Source: JAXMAO01 sp046350375
GTDB lineage: Bacteria; Planctomycetota; Phycisphaerae; UBA1845; UTPLA1
Length of the DNA stretch: 64,000 nt
Assembly (NCBI GenBank): GCA_046350375.1
Contig: JAXMAO010000011.1
Location: 1 to 64,000 of the forward strand
Reading direction: 5' to 3'
Shown here: positions 25,081 through 34,109 of the stretch, piece after piece
Layout: every line of letters starts with the position of its first letter
Numbering within the stretch: position 1 is the stretch's first letter
Notes under the pieces: generated by a model
The model's database searches: none
What the model was told of the DNA's origin: nothing
Seen by the model: the letters and a program-made list of their open reading frames with translations, nothing else
Made by a program: the position numbers and the translations under genes

Positions 25081-27714
25081 ATGACGCGTCGAACGGGCCT
25101 TTTTTTGGGGGTGGCACTGGAACTGGTCGGTGCGCTGGCGGCGCCGGCGTTCGCTGGCGGGCGGACCGATCTCACCTGGCTGCCGTGCAACGCCAGGCGG
25201 TTTCCGAAGGGTCAGTCGATCATCACCTTTCCGCTCGCGCCGGGGCTGGACGGCGTGGTTCGCTCGCCGATGGTCCTGCTGGGGCTCTACGCGCCGGTGA
25301 CCGACCCGAACGCCAAGCAGCCGCCGGCGGTGTTCTCGGCGACGGTGAAGATGAAGGTCGGCGAGCGGGTTCTGACCCCGTGGACGGTGTTTCAGAAGAC
25401 CGGCACGGCCTACGTGCTGTCGGTCGAGACGCAGGAAGCCGGTCCGAAGTTCAAGGAAGCCGAGCCGGGCGTCGAGGTGACGTTTGACGTCGAAAACAAC
25501 AGCGGAGGCGAGGTGTTCGTCTGGGCGATGGCGTCGCCGGATCCGCTGCTCCTGGGCAAATCGCTGGACGGGCCGCTGGAGCAGTTCCGCGACCAGGCGA
25601 GCGATCCATTCCTGAAGAGCCTGTTGTCGGGGCTGGTGGAGCAGTTTGCCGGCCATCGCGAGCCGGCCAAGAAGCTGTTCAACGAGGCCTGCAAGTCGCC
25701 GGACGAGCGGATCGCCGACGCGGCGCGGCGCAGCCGGCGGATGATGATGGTGCTCGACCGCACGAGCGACGAGGTGCGCAAGGCGAGCTTTGCCGAGCGC
25801 TATCGCTGGGCGCTGTACTACATGGCCTGCGGGTTCTATCAGCTGGCGCTGTCGGAGTTCGACGGCGCGGTGGAGCTCGACCGCACCTACGGACCGGCCT
25901 GGTTTCACCTCGGCGAGCTGATGGAGCGCTGCAACTACAAGCGCGACATGGTCGATCACCAGATGCTGCAGGCGGCCAAGAACGCCGACGTGCTCGATCC
26001 GACCGTGTGGAACGTGCTGGTGACGTTTGTCCGCAAGCGCACGGTGGAGGTCGAGGAAAACGGAACCAAGACAACGCGCACGCTGACCCTCAGCGACGAC
26101 GAGATCAAGCACTTCAAGGACTCGTGGGTCGCGGTTCAGAAGACCATCGTCGGCGCGACGCGCGGCCTGCTCGAGCCGCGGGCCGCGTTCTACGTCATCG
26201 AAGACACGGGCAAGCGCAAGCTGACCACCTACGGCGACGGCGTGGTCGCGCCGGCCGAGGACCTGCTGGAAGTGCGGGGCTGGTTCGACAGCGTCATCAG
26301 CGTGCGGCCGCACCTGCCGAACGAGGGAAATCGCACCGCGGGCGGCGACGTCGGGCCGAAGGGGGCCGTGGTGTCGGACGTGGCGATCGGCGCCGACTGG
26401 CAGGACCTGCTTGAGGTGGTGCTGCGGCAGTTCGAGTGGAGCATCCTGGTGGGTGAGCGGGCCACCGATCAGCCGTTTGTCGACGGCGCGGTCGGCTGCG
26501 GCATCATGCCGATCCGCAGCCGCGGCTTCGGGCTGCGGGCCTTCATGCGCTACTGCCTGACGCCGGCGATCTTCCGGCACGTGAAGGCGGTGCCGACGGT
26601 CGAGCCGGCGGGCGCCCGGAAGCGCTCGCCGACGACGCGCGCCGCGGAAGAGGCCGCGGCCACCGAGCCGGTGTATCTGCGCTATTGGCGCGTCTGGGGT
26701 CCGCAGCCGGCGGCGGCGAGCGGGCCGGCGCCGATTGCGGACGCGACGTCGGCGGGCCGATTGGTGCTTGACAGTGCCACACCGTTCATCGATCTGCGCG
26801 GCGTATTGAAGGAGTCGGGTTCGCAATCGGCCAACGCGATCTGCTGGGTGAAATCGCCGGACCGGCGGCACGTGCAGATGTGGCTGGGCCGGAACGGTCC
26901 GCTGCATGTGTGGGTCAACGGGCTGACGGCGTATGAGGGTCGCTATCCGCTGGCCGGGCGCTATGGCCATGACGACCGGGTCGACATCATTCCGTCCGCG
27001 GCGACGCTGGAGGCAGGCTGGAACCGGCTGGAAGTGGCATCGCAGAGCGACGGCCCGAACGGCTGGGGTTTTTCGGTGCGGATGACGCAGTTCGACGGCA
27101 CGCCGGTCAACGACCTGCGGTTTTCGACGCACGTGCCGGACGCCGGGCTGGCGCCGGCGGTCGCGCCGCCGCAGCCGGGCAACTGGTTCAACTGGCTGAT
27201 CTGCCAGCCGGCCTATCACGAGCTGACGCCGCGATTGAGCGCCGCCGACCTGGCGAAGCTGACCGGGCTGCGCGAGGTGGCGCTGCGCGGGTCGGTCGCG
27301 GGCGCGGGCGGGTTTTTCGCGATCGACGTCGCGGGCCGGGCGGAGTCGCCGTCGTACCACAAGGCGCCGGCGAGCGGGTCGACCGAGGTGCGCGACACGC
27401 GGCTGAACAACGTGCTCGACTGGACGCGCGAAGACACCTGCGCCATCCGCTTCGAGAAGGACGGCGTGGCGCGCGACCTGCTGTTCATGAAGCCCGAGGC
27501 GGTCGAGCCGTACCTGACGCTGCTGCGCGAGCCGCCGTCGGCGGCGTCGATCTTCGGCAGCCTGGTGCCGGCCAACCGGGTGGTCGGCTACGTGCTGGTG
27601 CCGTCGGAGCGCCCGTCGGGGCGCGTGCTGATCGTCGCCGACGTGCAATTGTCGGCAGACAAGGACCCCTGGCCGCTGGACGAGGAAGACCTGCTCGACC
27701 CGCGGCTGAAGTAG
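25081..27714 (+). CDS. Secreted TPR and beta-sandwich protein of unknown function
   Basis: The 877-residue protein has a signal peptide (about 1-25). A helical TPR-like stretch spans about 190-290 (YYMACGFYQLALSEFDGAVE, then AWFHLGELMERC). Around 590-690 a galactose-binding-like sandwich is suggested by GPLHVWVNGLTAYEGR...LEAGWNRLEVASQSD and WGFSVRMTQFDGTP, a pattern seen in planctomycete glycoside-hydrolase-associated domains. The N-terminal and C-terminal parts are unrecognised. It probably works outside the cytoplasm. The start is the ATG where the signal peptide begins. The gene diverges from the radical SAM gene and is followed 41 nt later by a glycosyltransferase on the same strand. Confidence 0.7.
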   Translation: MTRRTGLFLGVALELVGALAAPAFAGGRTDLTWLPCNARRFPKGQSIITFPLAPGLDGVVRSPMVLLGLYAPVTDPNAKQPPAVFSATVKMKVGERVLTPWTVFQKTGTAYVLSVETQEAGPKFKEAEPGVEVTFDVENNSGGEVFVWAMASPDPLLLGKSLDGPLEQFRDQASDPFLKSLLSGLVEQFAGHREPAKKLFNEACKSPDERIADAARRSRRMMMVLDRTSDEVRKASFAERYRWALYYMACGFYQLALSEFDGAVELDRTYGPAWFHLGELMERCNYKRDMVDHQMLQAAKNADVLDPTVWNVLVTFVRKRTVEVEENGTKTTRTLTLSDDEIKHFKDSWVAVQKTIVGATRGLLEPRAAFYVIEDTGKRKLTTYGDGVVAPAEDLLEVRGWFDSVISVRPHLPNEGNRTAGGDVGPKGAVVSDVAIGADWQDLLEVVLRQFEWSILVGERATDQPFVDGAVGCGIMPIRSRGFGLRAFMRYCLTPAIFRHVKAVPTVEPAGARKRSPTTRAAEEAAATEPVYLRYWRVWGPQPAAASGPAPIADATSAGRLVLDSATPFIDLRGVLKESGSQSANAICWVKSPDRRHVQMWLGRNGPLHVWVNGLTAYEGRYPLAGRYGHDDRVDIIPSAATLEAGWNRLEVASQSDGPNGWGFSVRMTQFDGTPVNDLRFSTHVPDAGLAPAVAPPQPGNWFNWLICQPAYHELTPRLSAADLAKLTGLREVALRGSVAGAGGFFAIDVAGRAESPSYHKAPASGSTEVRDTRLNNVLDWTREDTCAIRFEKDGVARDLLFMKPEAVEPYLTLLREPPSAASIFGSLVPANRVVGYVLVPSERPSGRVLIVADVQLSADKDPWPLDEEDLLDPRLK

Positions 27715-27755
27715 CCGCGTCGAGCGGCCGGCGGCGATGCGCCGATAAGAAAGGC

Positions 27756-29054
27756 GTGGCGACCTCTGACCGCGAATCGGCCTGGCGCGCGCCGCGTGTC
27801 TGCGTGCTGGCGGTGCATCACGTCCGCGGGCGCGGCCACGAGCTGAGCGGCGGCGCCGAGAAGTACCTCTTCGATTGCGTGCGCGGGCTGCTGGCGGCCG
27901 GCGCGGCGGTGCACGTCAATTTCTCCGGGGATGATCTCTACGCGGAATTGCAGGCCGAAGCGCTGGCCGACCGGCTGACGGTTGAGCGGACCGACTGGGT
28001 CAACGCCGAGCTGGGCAGCGATCGGCGGCTGTCGCCGCGGACAATCTGGGCGCGGCGGCGGTGGTTTCGGGCGGCGCGGCCGGACGTGGTGTTCGTCGTG
28101 CAACAGGGGCACGGCGGGGCGTTCGGCGCGGCGGTGGCGGCGGCGCGGTGGTGCGGGCTGCGGGTGGTGATGTCGGTGCGCCAGCCGGCGCTGGCGCCGC
28201 CGGCGGCCGATGCGTCGCGCCGCTGGGGCATTTTTCCGCGGACGGGGCTGTGGCGGCGGCGGCTGCTGTGGCGCTCACGCAGCATCGCGCGGGCGTGCGA
28301 CGCGATCGTGTTCAACTCGGAACTGGTGGCCCGCGGCTACGTCGAGCAATGGGGCTGGCCGCAGGCGCGCTGCCGAATCATCCGCAACGGGGTTGGGCCG
28401 GCCGAGCCGCGCGGCCACCTGCTGGGCGACGGGCGGGTGGTGTTTGGATTCGTCGGGCAGCTGGCGCACCACAAGGGCTGCGACGCCGCGGTGGCGGCCT
28501 TTCGACGACTGCGGTTCGAGCCGGGCAAGGCGGAGCTGGTCTTCTTCGGCGACGGGCCGGAGGTGGAGCGGCTGCGGCGGGTCGCGGTCGGGCTGCCGGT
28601 GCGGGTGGCGGGGAAGTTCGCCGATCGCGACTTCATATTCGCGGGGATGGACGTGCTGATCGCGCCGTCGCGGCGCGAGTCGTCGTCGAACGCGGTGCTC
28701 GAGGCGATGGCGCGCGGCATTCCGTGCATCGTGTCAGACGCCGGCGGGCTGCCTGAGCTGGTCGAGGATGGCGTGAGCGGGTTTGTCGTGCCGGCCGGCG
28801 ACGACATCGCGCTGGCGATCCGCATGCAGCGGCTGCTGGCCGATCGCACCCTGTTGCGCAGCATGGGTCATGCGGGCCGGGCGCGGGCGCTGCGATATCA
28901 CGACTTCGACCAGCGGCTGGACGAGACGCTGGAGACGATCTGGCCGGGGCTGGCGGCGCGTCGGCCGCGCGTCGCGGCAGAGGCGGTCGTCAGTACGGAT
29001 GGGGACGCAGCTGCGGCGGGCGCGGCGGAAGGCGCGGCCGCGGCGACCGTGTGA
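27756..29054 (+). CDS. GT4-family glycosyltransferase
   Basis: The 432-residue protein is a GT-B fold glycosyltransferase of family 4. The N-terminal half has the acceptor-side GGAEKYLFDCVRGLL motif; the C-terminal half has VFGFVGQLAHHKGCD, then FFGDGPEVERL and RRESSSNAVLEAMARGIP with the nucleotide-sugar-binding acidic residue, followed by SDAGGLPELVEDG. It should transfer a sugar from a nucleotide donor, for example in cell-surface glycan synthesis; substrates are unknown. GTG start with AAGAAAGG very close to it. The last 30 residues are Ala-rich low complexity. Confidence 0.9.
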   Translation: MATSDRESAWRAPRVCVLAVHHVRGRGHELSGGAEKYLFDCVRGLLAAGAAVHVNFSGDDLYAELQAEALADRLTVERTDWVNAELGSDRRLSPRTIWARRRWFRAARPDVVFVVQQGHGGAFGAAVAAARWCGLRVVMSVRQPALAPPAADASRRWGIFPRTGLWRRRLLWRSRSIARACDAIVFNSELVARGYVEQWGWPQARCRIIRNGVGPAEPRGHLLGDGRVVFGFVGQLAHHKGCDAAVAAFRRLRFEPGKAELVFFGDGPEVERLRRVAVGLPVRVAGKFADRDFIFAGMDVLIAPSRRESSSNAVLEAMARGIPCIVSDAGGLPELVEDGVSGFVVPAGDDIALAIRMQRLLADRTLLRSMGHAGRARALRYHDFDQRLDETLETIWPGLAARRPRVAAEAVVSTDGDAAAAGAAEGAAAATV

Positions 29055-29070
29055 GTCGGCGGGGCGGGCG

Positions 29071-29676
29071 CTAGAGCTGGGTGCGGCCTTCGATGGCGTC
29101 GCGCAGGATGGCCTTGCTGGCGTATTCGATCTGCGAGCCACTCGGCAGGCCGCGCGCCAGGCGAGTGACGCGGACGCCGGGCAGGTCGGCCAGCGCGCTG
29201 CGGATGTGCAGCCCGGTGCCTTCGCCTTCGAGCGTGGGGTTGGTCGCCAGAACGACTTCGCGGATCTTCCCGGCGCGGACGCGCTTGAGCAGGGCGTCAA
29301 GCGTCAGGTCGGCCGGCTCGACGCCATCGAGCGGCGCGATGTGGCCCAGCAGCACGTGATAGACGCCGCGGACCAGGCCGGTCGCCTCGAGGGCCAGCAG
29401 GTCCTTGGGCTGTTCGACGACGTAGACGATGGTGGCGTCGCGGCGCGGATCGGCACAGATGGGGCAGGGATCGGCCTCGGTCAGGTTGAAGCAGGCGGAG
29501 CAGTGCCGGACGTGGTCCTTCACGTCGCGGATGGCGTCGGCGAGGCGCAGAGCCTCATCGCGGGGTGACTTGAGCACGTGAAAGGCGAGGCGTTCGGCGC
29601 TGCGCGGGCCGATGCCCGGCAGCTTCTCGAACTCGGCCTGAAGCCGGGCCAGCGACTCGGGGATGTTGTCGGCCAT
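29071..29676 (-). CDS. recR: Recombination protein RecR
   Basis: RecR works with RecO (and RecF) to load RecA at gaps during repair. The 201-residue protein has the N-terminal helix-hairpin-helix PGIGPRSAERLAFHVL, the zinc finger Cys59-Cys62-Cys71-Cys74, the Toprim strand IVYVVEQPKDLLALE and the C-terminal VTRLARGLPSGSQIEYA. It starts 14 nt after the rseP stop, so it is the last gene of a dxr-rseP-recR unit. dnaX and the YbaB gene, its usual neighbours, are absent. Confidence 0.97.
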   Translation of the reverse strand: MADNIPESLARLQAEFEKLPGIGPRSAERLAFHVLKSPRDEALRLADAIRDVKDHVRHCSACFNLTEADPCPICADPRRDATIVYVVEQPKDLLALEATGLVRGVYHVLLGHIAPLDGVEPADLTLDALLKRVRAGKIREVVLATNPTLEGEGTGLHIRSALADLPGVRVTRLARGLPSGSQIEYASKAILRDAIEGRTQL

Positions 29677-29690
29677 GCGCGCGGCGCCTG

Positions 29691-32168
29691 CTAGCGGTTC
29701 CAGTTGACGATGTCCTGAAACGTCACGAACAGGAACAGCGACAGGATGAGGGCGATGCCGATCAGCTGGGTGACGACCTGGGTCTTGATGCTGACCGGCT
29801 CGCCGCGCAGCTTTTCGAGGACCAGGAAGATGAACAGGCCGCCGTCGACGATCGGCATCGGCAGGAAGTTAATGACGGCGAGGTTGGCCGAGATGATGCC
29901 CAGGAACCAGAGCAGGTCGCCGAACCCGGCCTCGGCGAACTGCGACCCCTGGCGGAGGATGCCGACCGGGCCGCGGATGTTCTCCACGCCGACCTCGCGC
30001 GTGAAGATGATGTGCTTGATGGAGAGATAGGTTTTGGCGGTTTCGGTGTAGGCTCGGCGGACGCCTTCGACCAAAGCCGTGAACGGATTCGACACGCGGA
30101 CCTTTTCGTAGCGCGGCAGGCAGAGGAACGAGGCGTCGTAGCGGACGCGCATCAGCCAGGGGTCGGTGTTCTCCTCGGTGACGGCCATGGAACCGGTGAC
30201 GGACTGCCCATCGTCGCGGCGCAGGTAGGTCACTTCGACCTGGCTGCCGAGATTTCGCCGCAGCAGCGCCTCGACCGCCTGCCAGTCGGGCAGGACGGCG
30301 CGACGCGGCTTGGCGCCCTCGCTGCCGGGCAGCTCGACCGAGGTCTGCCCGGCGATGGCCGTGATGACGGCGCTGGGCGGCATCTGCAGCGCGGTGGTGA
30401 TCGATTCGGGCACGGTGAACGCGGCGTCGTGCATCGTCGCGCCCGTGCGGTAGCGCAGCGAGACCGACTTGCCGGCCAGGCCGCGGAACAGCTCGGTCAG
30501 CCCGGCCCAGCCGATGACCGGCTGCTGGTTGACGCTGACGAGGGTCGCGCCGCGCGGGATGCCGGCGCGCCGCGCGGGGGAGATTCGACCGCGGACGGTC
30601 TCAACCACGTCGCAGGTGACGACGCGGTCGTCCTCGGTCGCGGCCAGCTTGGCGCCGATGGCGGCCGGGTCGCGCGGCGCGAAGAGGCGGAAGCGCGAGC
30701 GCGGGCGGACGACCAGCTCGCGCTGGTCGAAGACGTCCAGCTCACGGATCCAGTCGAAGCTGCTGCTGAAGTGCGCGAAGTGGTCGGTCAGCGCGGCGCG
30801 ATCGTCGGGCGCGAGCGTGGCGGCGTTGGCGAGCTTCTCGAGCAGGGCGCGGGCGCCCGCGGGGTCGGCGATGGCGGCCTCGGCCAGCGCTTCGCGATGC
30901 TGCGCAAGGAAGTTGAACAGCGCCGGGGGCAGCCCGTCGTAACTCGGGCGCGGCCGGCGGACGACCAGGGGCAGGTCTTCGTCGTCGCTGGCTTCGACGG
31001 CGCTTTTCAGCTCGGCCATGTTCGGGTTCGAGAGGGTGCCGACCTTGACGATCACGTCGCCCGGTTTCAGCCCGGCCAGCTCGGCGGGGGAATTCGCATC
31101 GACCGCCACCACGCCGACGCGCGGCACCAGCCCCAGCAGCGAGCCGCTGGCGGCGTCGGGCGGCTCGGCCGGGAGCAGCGTCCAGAGGGCCGTGGCCTTG
31201 ACGGCGACCGTCTTGGCGGGCAGTTCGGCCTGTGACAGGACGAGCGTATCGAGCGACACGGGCACGGTCGGGCGCTGCACGACGACGTCGATGGGCTGGC
31301 CGCGCGCGGCGAGCAGGGCCTGGGTGACCTCGGCGACGCTGCGGATCGGCCGGGCGGCTTCGCCGGAGCCAAGCTTGACGAGCAGGTCGTTGGCGCGAAG
31401 CTCGGACTCGTCGCCGGGGCCGAGCAGCAGGTCGCGCGCGACGGCGACGCGCGGGCTGAGGGCCGGGCCAAGGCCGATCTGGCGGACGTTGGCCTCGGCG
31501 CGGTATTCGGGCAGCAGACGCGGGCGGGGCTCGACGATGCGTCCGTCGCGCTCGACGGTGAGTTCGAGCTCTTCGCCGGTGTCGGAAAGCGCCACGCGAT
31601 AGGCGAGGTCATCGAAGCCGCGGATCGCCTTGCCGTTGACCGCGAGGATGCGGTCGCCGGTCAGCATTCCGGCGCGGGCCGCCGGCGAGGTGGGATCGAC
31701 CAGGCCGACGATGGGCGGGGTGTTGTAGCGCCCGACCATGGTGACGGCCGCGAAGACGATGGCGGCGAAGAGCAGGTTCATGATGACGCCGGCCGAGACG
31801 ATGACCATGCGCTTGCCGACCGGCTTGGCGGTGAAGGAGCCGGGCTGGTCGCGGACCTTGAGCTCGCCCGATTTGTCGACGGCGAAGTCTTCCTGGCCGA
31901 GCATTTTCACGTAGCCGCCGAGCGGGAGGATGTTGAGGGAGTAGCGCGTTTCGCCGCGGGTGAAGCCGACGAGCTCGCGCCCGAAGCCGACGGCGAACCG
32001 CTCGACGCGGACCTTGGCCCACTTGGCCGCCATGAAATGGCCGAGCTCGTGAAAGAAGACGACCACCGAAAAGCCGAGCAGGACCAGGAGCAGGTACCAG
32101 GCGCTGGAGAGCCAGCCGCCGCTGGTCTGCGCGATGAGCGCCCACCCGCCGGCTATACCGAGCAGCAT
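29691..32168 (-). CDS. rseP: Site-2 protease RseP (M50) with multiple PDZ domains
   Basis: RseP cuts membrane-embedded substrates such as anti-sigma factors and leftover signal peptides. The zinc motif HELGH (His40, Glu41, His44) lies in the first helix, and the third ligand site in NFLPMPIVDGG near residue 770. At 825 residues it is almost twice the E. coli protein: the region between these has four or five PDZ-like modules (about 150-207, 235-300, 350-400, 525-580 and 600-665), against two in E. coli. Its ATG lies inside the end of dxr (16-nt overlap) after a perfect AGGAGG. The next gene is recR. Confidence 0.93.
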   Translation of the reverse strand: MLLGIAGGWALIAQTSGGWLSSAWYLLLVLLGFSVVVFFHELGHFMAAKWAKVRVERFAVGFGRELVGFTRGETRYSLNILPLGGYVKMLGQEDFAVDKSGELKVRDQPGSFTAKPVGKRMVIVSAGVIMNLLFAAIVFAAVTMVGRYNTPPIVGLVDPTSPAARAGMLTGDRILAVNGKAIRGFDDLAYRVALSDTGEELELTVERDGRIVEPRPRLLPEYRAEANVRQIGLGPALSPRVAVARDLLLGPGDESELRANDLLVKLGSGEAARPIRSVAEVTQALLAARGQPIDVVVQRPTVPVSLDTLVLSQAELPAKTVAVKATALWTLLPAEPPDAASGSLLGLVPRVGVVAVDANSPAELAGLKPGDVIVKVGTLSNPNMAELKSAVEASDDEDLPLVVRRPRPSYDGLPPALFNFLAQHREALAEAAIADPAGARALLEKLANAATLAPDDRAALTDHFAHFSSSFDWIRELDVFDQRELVVRPRSRFRLFAPRDPAAIGAKLAATEDDRVVTCDVVETVRGRISPARRAGIPRGATLVSVNQQPVIGWAGLTELFRGLAGKSVSLRYRTGATMHDAAFTVPESITTALQMPPSAVITAIAGQTSVELPGSEGAKPRRAVLPDWQAVEALLRRNLGSQVEVTYLRRDDGQSVTGSMAVTEENTDPWLMRVRYDASFLCLPRYEKVRVSNPFTALVEGVRRAYTETAKTYLSIKHIIFTREVGVENIRGPVGILRQGSQFAEAGFGDLLWFLGIISANLAVINFLPMPIVDGGLFIFLVLEKLRGEPVSIKTQVVTQLIGIALILSLFLFVTFQDIVNWNR

Positions 32169-33322
32169 GCCTCAACCTCCTGTCGGGCCCAGCGATCCAC
32201 GGCCAGCAGCTCCTCCAAAGTGGGATCGGCGGTGAAGGGGTGGCGGTTCAAGACTTCCTCGACGCGCGGCACGATTTCGCAGAAGTGCAGCTGTCCGGCG
32301 CGGAATGCGGCGACGGCGGCCTCGTTGGCGGCGTTGAGCGCGGCGCCGGCGGTGCCACCCTGGCGCGCCACGGCCTGGCCGAGCCGCAGAGCGGGAAAGC
32401 GCTGCGGGTCGGGCGGCTCGAAGTGCATGCGGCCCAGGGCGTGCAGGTCGAGATGGGCGGCGCAGCCGGGAACGCGCTGCGGATAGGTGAGCGCGTATTG
32501 CACGGGGGTGCGCATGTCGGGGGTGCCCATCTGCGCGATGATCGAGCCGTCGGCGTACTGCACCAGCGAGTGGATGATCGACTCGGGGTGAATGACGACG
32601 TCGATCTGCTCGGGCGCCAGGCCAAAGAGCCATTTGGCCTCGATAATCTCCAGTGCCTTGTTCATCATCGTGGCCGAGTCGATGGTGATCTTGGGGCCCA
32701 TCTGCCAGGTGGGGTGGCGCAGGGCGTCGGCCAGCGTAGCGTACTGCATCTGCTCCTGCGTCCAGGTGCGGAAGGGGCCGACCGACGCGGTCAGGTAGAT
32801 GCGGTGCACCTCGCTGGCGCGGCCGGAATGCAGCGCCTGGAAGACGGCCGAATGTTCGCTGTCGACGGGGATGAGCGTCGCGCCGGTCTGCGGCAGCAGC
32901 CGGTTGACCAGCGCGCCGGCGACCACCAGGGCTTCCTTGTTGGCCAGGCCGATGGTCCGCCCCAGTTCGATCGCCGCGAGCGTCGACGCGACCCCGGCCG
33001 CGCCGACGACGGCCGCCAGGACGAACTCGGCGTCCAGCTCACGGACCAGCTCGACCAGGGCGTTCGGTCCGGCGAAGACCAGCGGATGGTGTCGGCCGTG
33101 GGCGAGCCGCTGCCGCAGGTCGTCGGCGTATCGCTCGTCGGCCAGTGCGACGGCGCGCGGCAGAAACCGGGCGGCCTGGTCGGCGAGGCGTTCCCACTGC
33201 GAGTGGGCGGCGAGTCCGACGACGTCGATGCGATCGGGGAGGTTCTCGGCGACGGAGAGCGCGGCGCGGCCGATCGAGCCGGTCGATCCGAGAATCGTGA
33301 TTCGTTTTTTCGGGATGCTCAT
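32153..33322 (-). CDS. dxr: 1-deoxy-D-xylulose 5-phosphate reductoisomerase
   Basis: Dxr makes 2-C-methyl-D-erythritol 4-phosphate with NADPH, the committed step of the MEP isoprenoid pathway. The 389-residue protein has the NADPH site LGSTGSIGRAALSV at the N-terminus, LANKEALVVAG, PVDSEHSAVFQAL, ASVGPFRTW, HPTWQMGPKITIDSATMMNK and HPESIIHSLVQYADGS, which hold the substrate and metal residues. ATG at 33322 fits the family start; a GTG six codons earlier is possible. It is the first gene of the dxr-rseP-recR unit and diverges from rpsJ. The product supports undecaprenyl lipid synthesis, in the same pathway as uppP. Confidence 0.97.
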   Translation of the reverse strand: MSIPKKRITILGSTGSIGRAALSVAENLPDRIDVVGLAAHSQWERLADQAARFLPRAVALADERYADDLRQRLAHGRHHPLVFAGPNALVELVRELDAEFVLAAVVGAAGVASTLAAIELGRTIGLANKEALVVAGALVNRLLPQTGATLIPVDSEHSAVFQALHSGRASEVHRIYLTASVGPFRTWTQEQMQYATLADALRHPTWQMGPKITIDSATMMNKALEIIEAKWLFGLAPEQIDVVIHPESIIHSLVQYADGSIIAQMGTPDMRTPVQYALTYPQRVPGCAAHLDLHALGRMHFEPPDPQRFPALRLGQAVARQGGTAGAALNAANEAAVAAFRAGQLHFCEIVPRVEEVLNRHPFTADPTLEELLAVDRWARQEVEACCSV

Positions 33323-33366
33323 GCCAACGGGTTCAGCCACGGGGTCGCAGGGCTCGTGTCGGACGC

Positions 33367-33395
33367 ACTATAGGTGGGGCGGTTGCGCGGAACAA
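33367..33395 (-). promoter_or_regulatory. Promoter of the dxr-rseP-recR unit
   Basis: Minus-strand TTGTTC (33395-33390), a 17-nt spacer and TATAGT (33372-33367). The leader would be about 38 nt. Confidence 0.48.
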
Positions 33396-33588
33396 GCCGC
33401 GGTGTGCAACAGGGTTGGGGTGCGGCGGGGCGGCGTCGGCGCGCGGGCGGGCGTGGCGCGGAGGGGGGATTGCTACCGTAACATGTTGGTGGAAATGATG
33501 TTGGGGCTAACGATGGGCGCGGGCGGGCGGCGCCGGCGGGGACGAGTCTGTGTTTTGATTTGGAAGCGGCGTGGCGTGGATCGGGCCA

Positions 33589-33616
33589 TTGACACGGGTC
33601 GGCTGCGCGTTACTAT
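33589..33616 (+). promoter_or_regulatory. Main promoter of the ribosomal superoperon
   Basis: Perfect -35 TTGACA (33589-33594), a 16-nt spacer and TACTAT (33611-33616). Transcription would start near 33623, leaving a leader of about 55 nt before rpsJ. It is the only strong promoter seen before the 29-gene run. Confidence 0.62.
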
Positions 33617-33678
33617 CTGCGGCTCGGCTTTTTGCGGCTGCGCAAGAGCACACGTAAGTTCTGAGCGTGGGAGCGGAT

Positions 33679-33987
33679 GTGAAAGGCGATCGGATTCGAA
33701 TCCGGATGGAGGCGTACGATTTTCGCGCGCTGGATGCGTCCAGCCGCGAGATCGTGGATCAGGCCAAGCGCACCAACGCACGGGTCCGCGGCCCGATTCC
33801 GCTGCCGACCCGGATAGAGCGGTATACGGTGCTGCGGTCGCCGCACATCGACAAGAAGTCGCGCGAGCAGTTTGAGATTCGGACACACAAGCGCCTGATT
33901 GACATCTATGAGCCCACCGCGCGGACGGTGGAGGCGCTGAACCGGCTGGTGGTTCCGGCCGGGGTGTTCGTGAAGATCAAGGCGTAG
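33679..33987 (+). CDS. rpsJ: 30S ribosomal protein S10
   Basis: S10 is a head protein of the 30S subunit and, as NusE, part of antitermination complexes. The 102-residue product has the usual RIRIRMEAYDFRALD start, AKRTNARVRGPIPLPTR and QFEIRTHKRLIDI. The GTG at 33679 was chosen because GGGAG lies 5 nt before it and the length then equals the family's; a GTG four codons earlier overlaps that site. It opens the S10-spc-alpha run; rpsL, rpsG, fusA and tuf, often upstream, are replaced by the divergent dxr. Confidence 0.96.
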   Translation: MKGDRIRIRMEAYDFRALDASSREIVDQAKRTNARVRGPIPLPTRIERYTVLRSPHIDKKSREQFEIRTHKRLIDIYEPTARTVEALNRLVVPAGVFVKIKA

Positions 33988-34077
33988 GGCAGGTCGGTCG
34001 GCGCATTCCGTCGCACATCGGCAGGCTCCCTTTGAGTGGAAAACCGGGCGCGTGAGACGAATCGCGCGCGAAGACGA

Positions 34078-34092
34078 GTCGTGAAACACGAC
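34078..34092 (+). promoter_or_regulatory. Small hairpin before rplC
   Basis: A 6-bp stem GTCGTG / CACGAC with an AAA loop ends 17 nt before the rplC start. It could affect rplC initiation. It is short and may be chance. Confidence 0.2.
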
Positions 34093-34109
34093 CGGGATCG
34101 GTGTCGGCT

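Larger units (their letters stand above)
33323..33678. other. Intergenic region between divergent dxr and rpsJ
   Basis: This 356-nt spacer holds two outward promoters (listed separately). No coding frame in it has homology or a good start site, and no riboswitch or L4/S8-type leader fold is obvious by eye. Confidence 0.6.

Noticed and set aside
23623..27648. A 1341-codon open frame on the minus strand
   Set aside because: It runs antisense through the 877-aa secreted gene and part of the radical SAM gene. Its composition is Arg/His/Pro/Gly-rich without domains, as expected for an antisense frame in GC-rich DNA where stop codons are rare.
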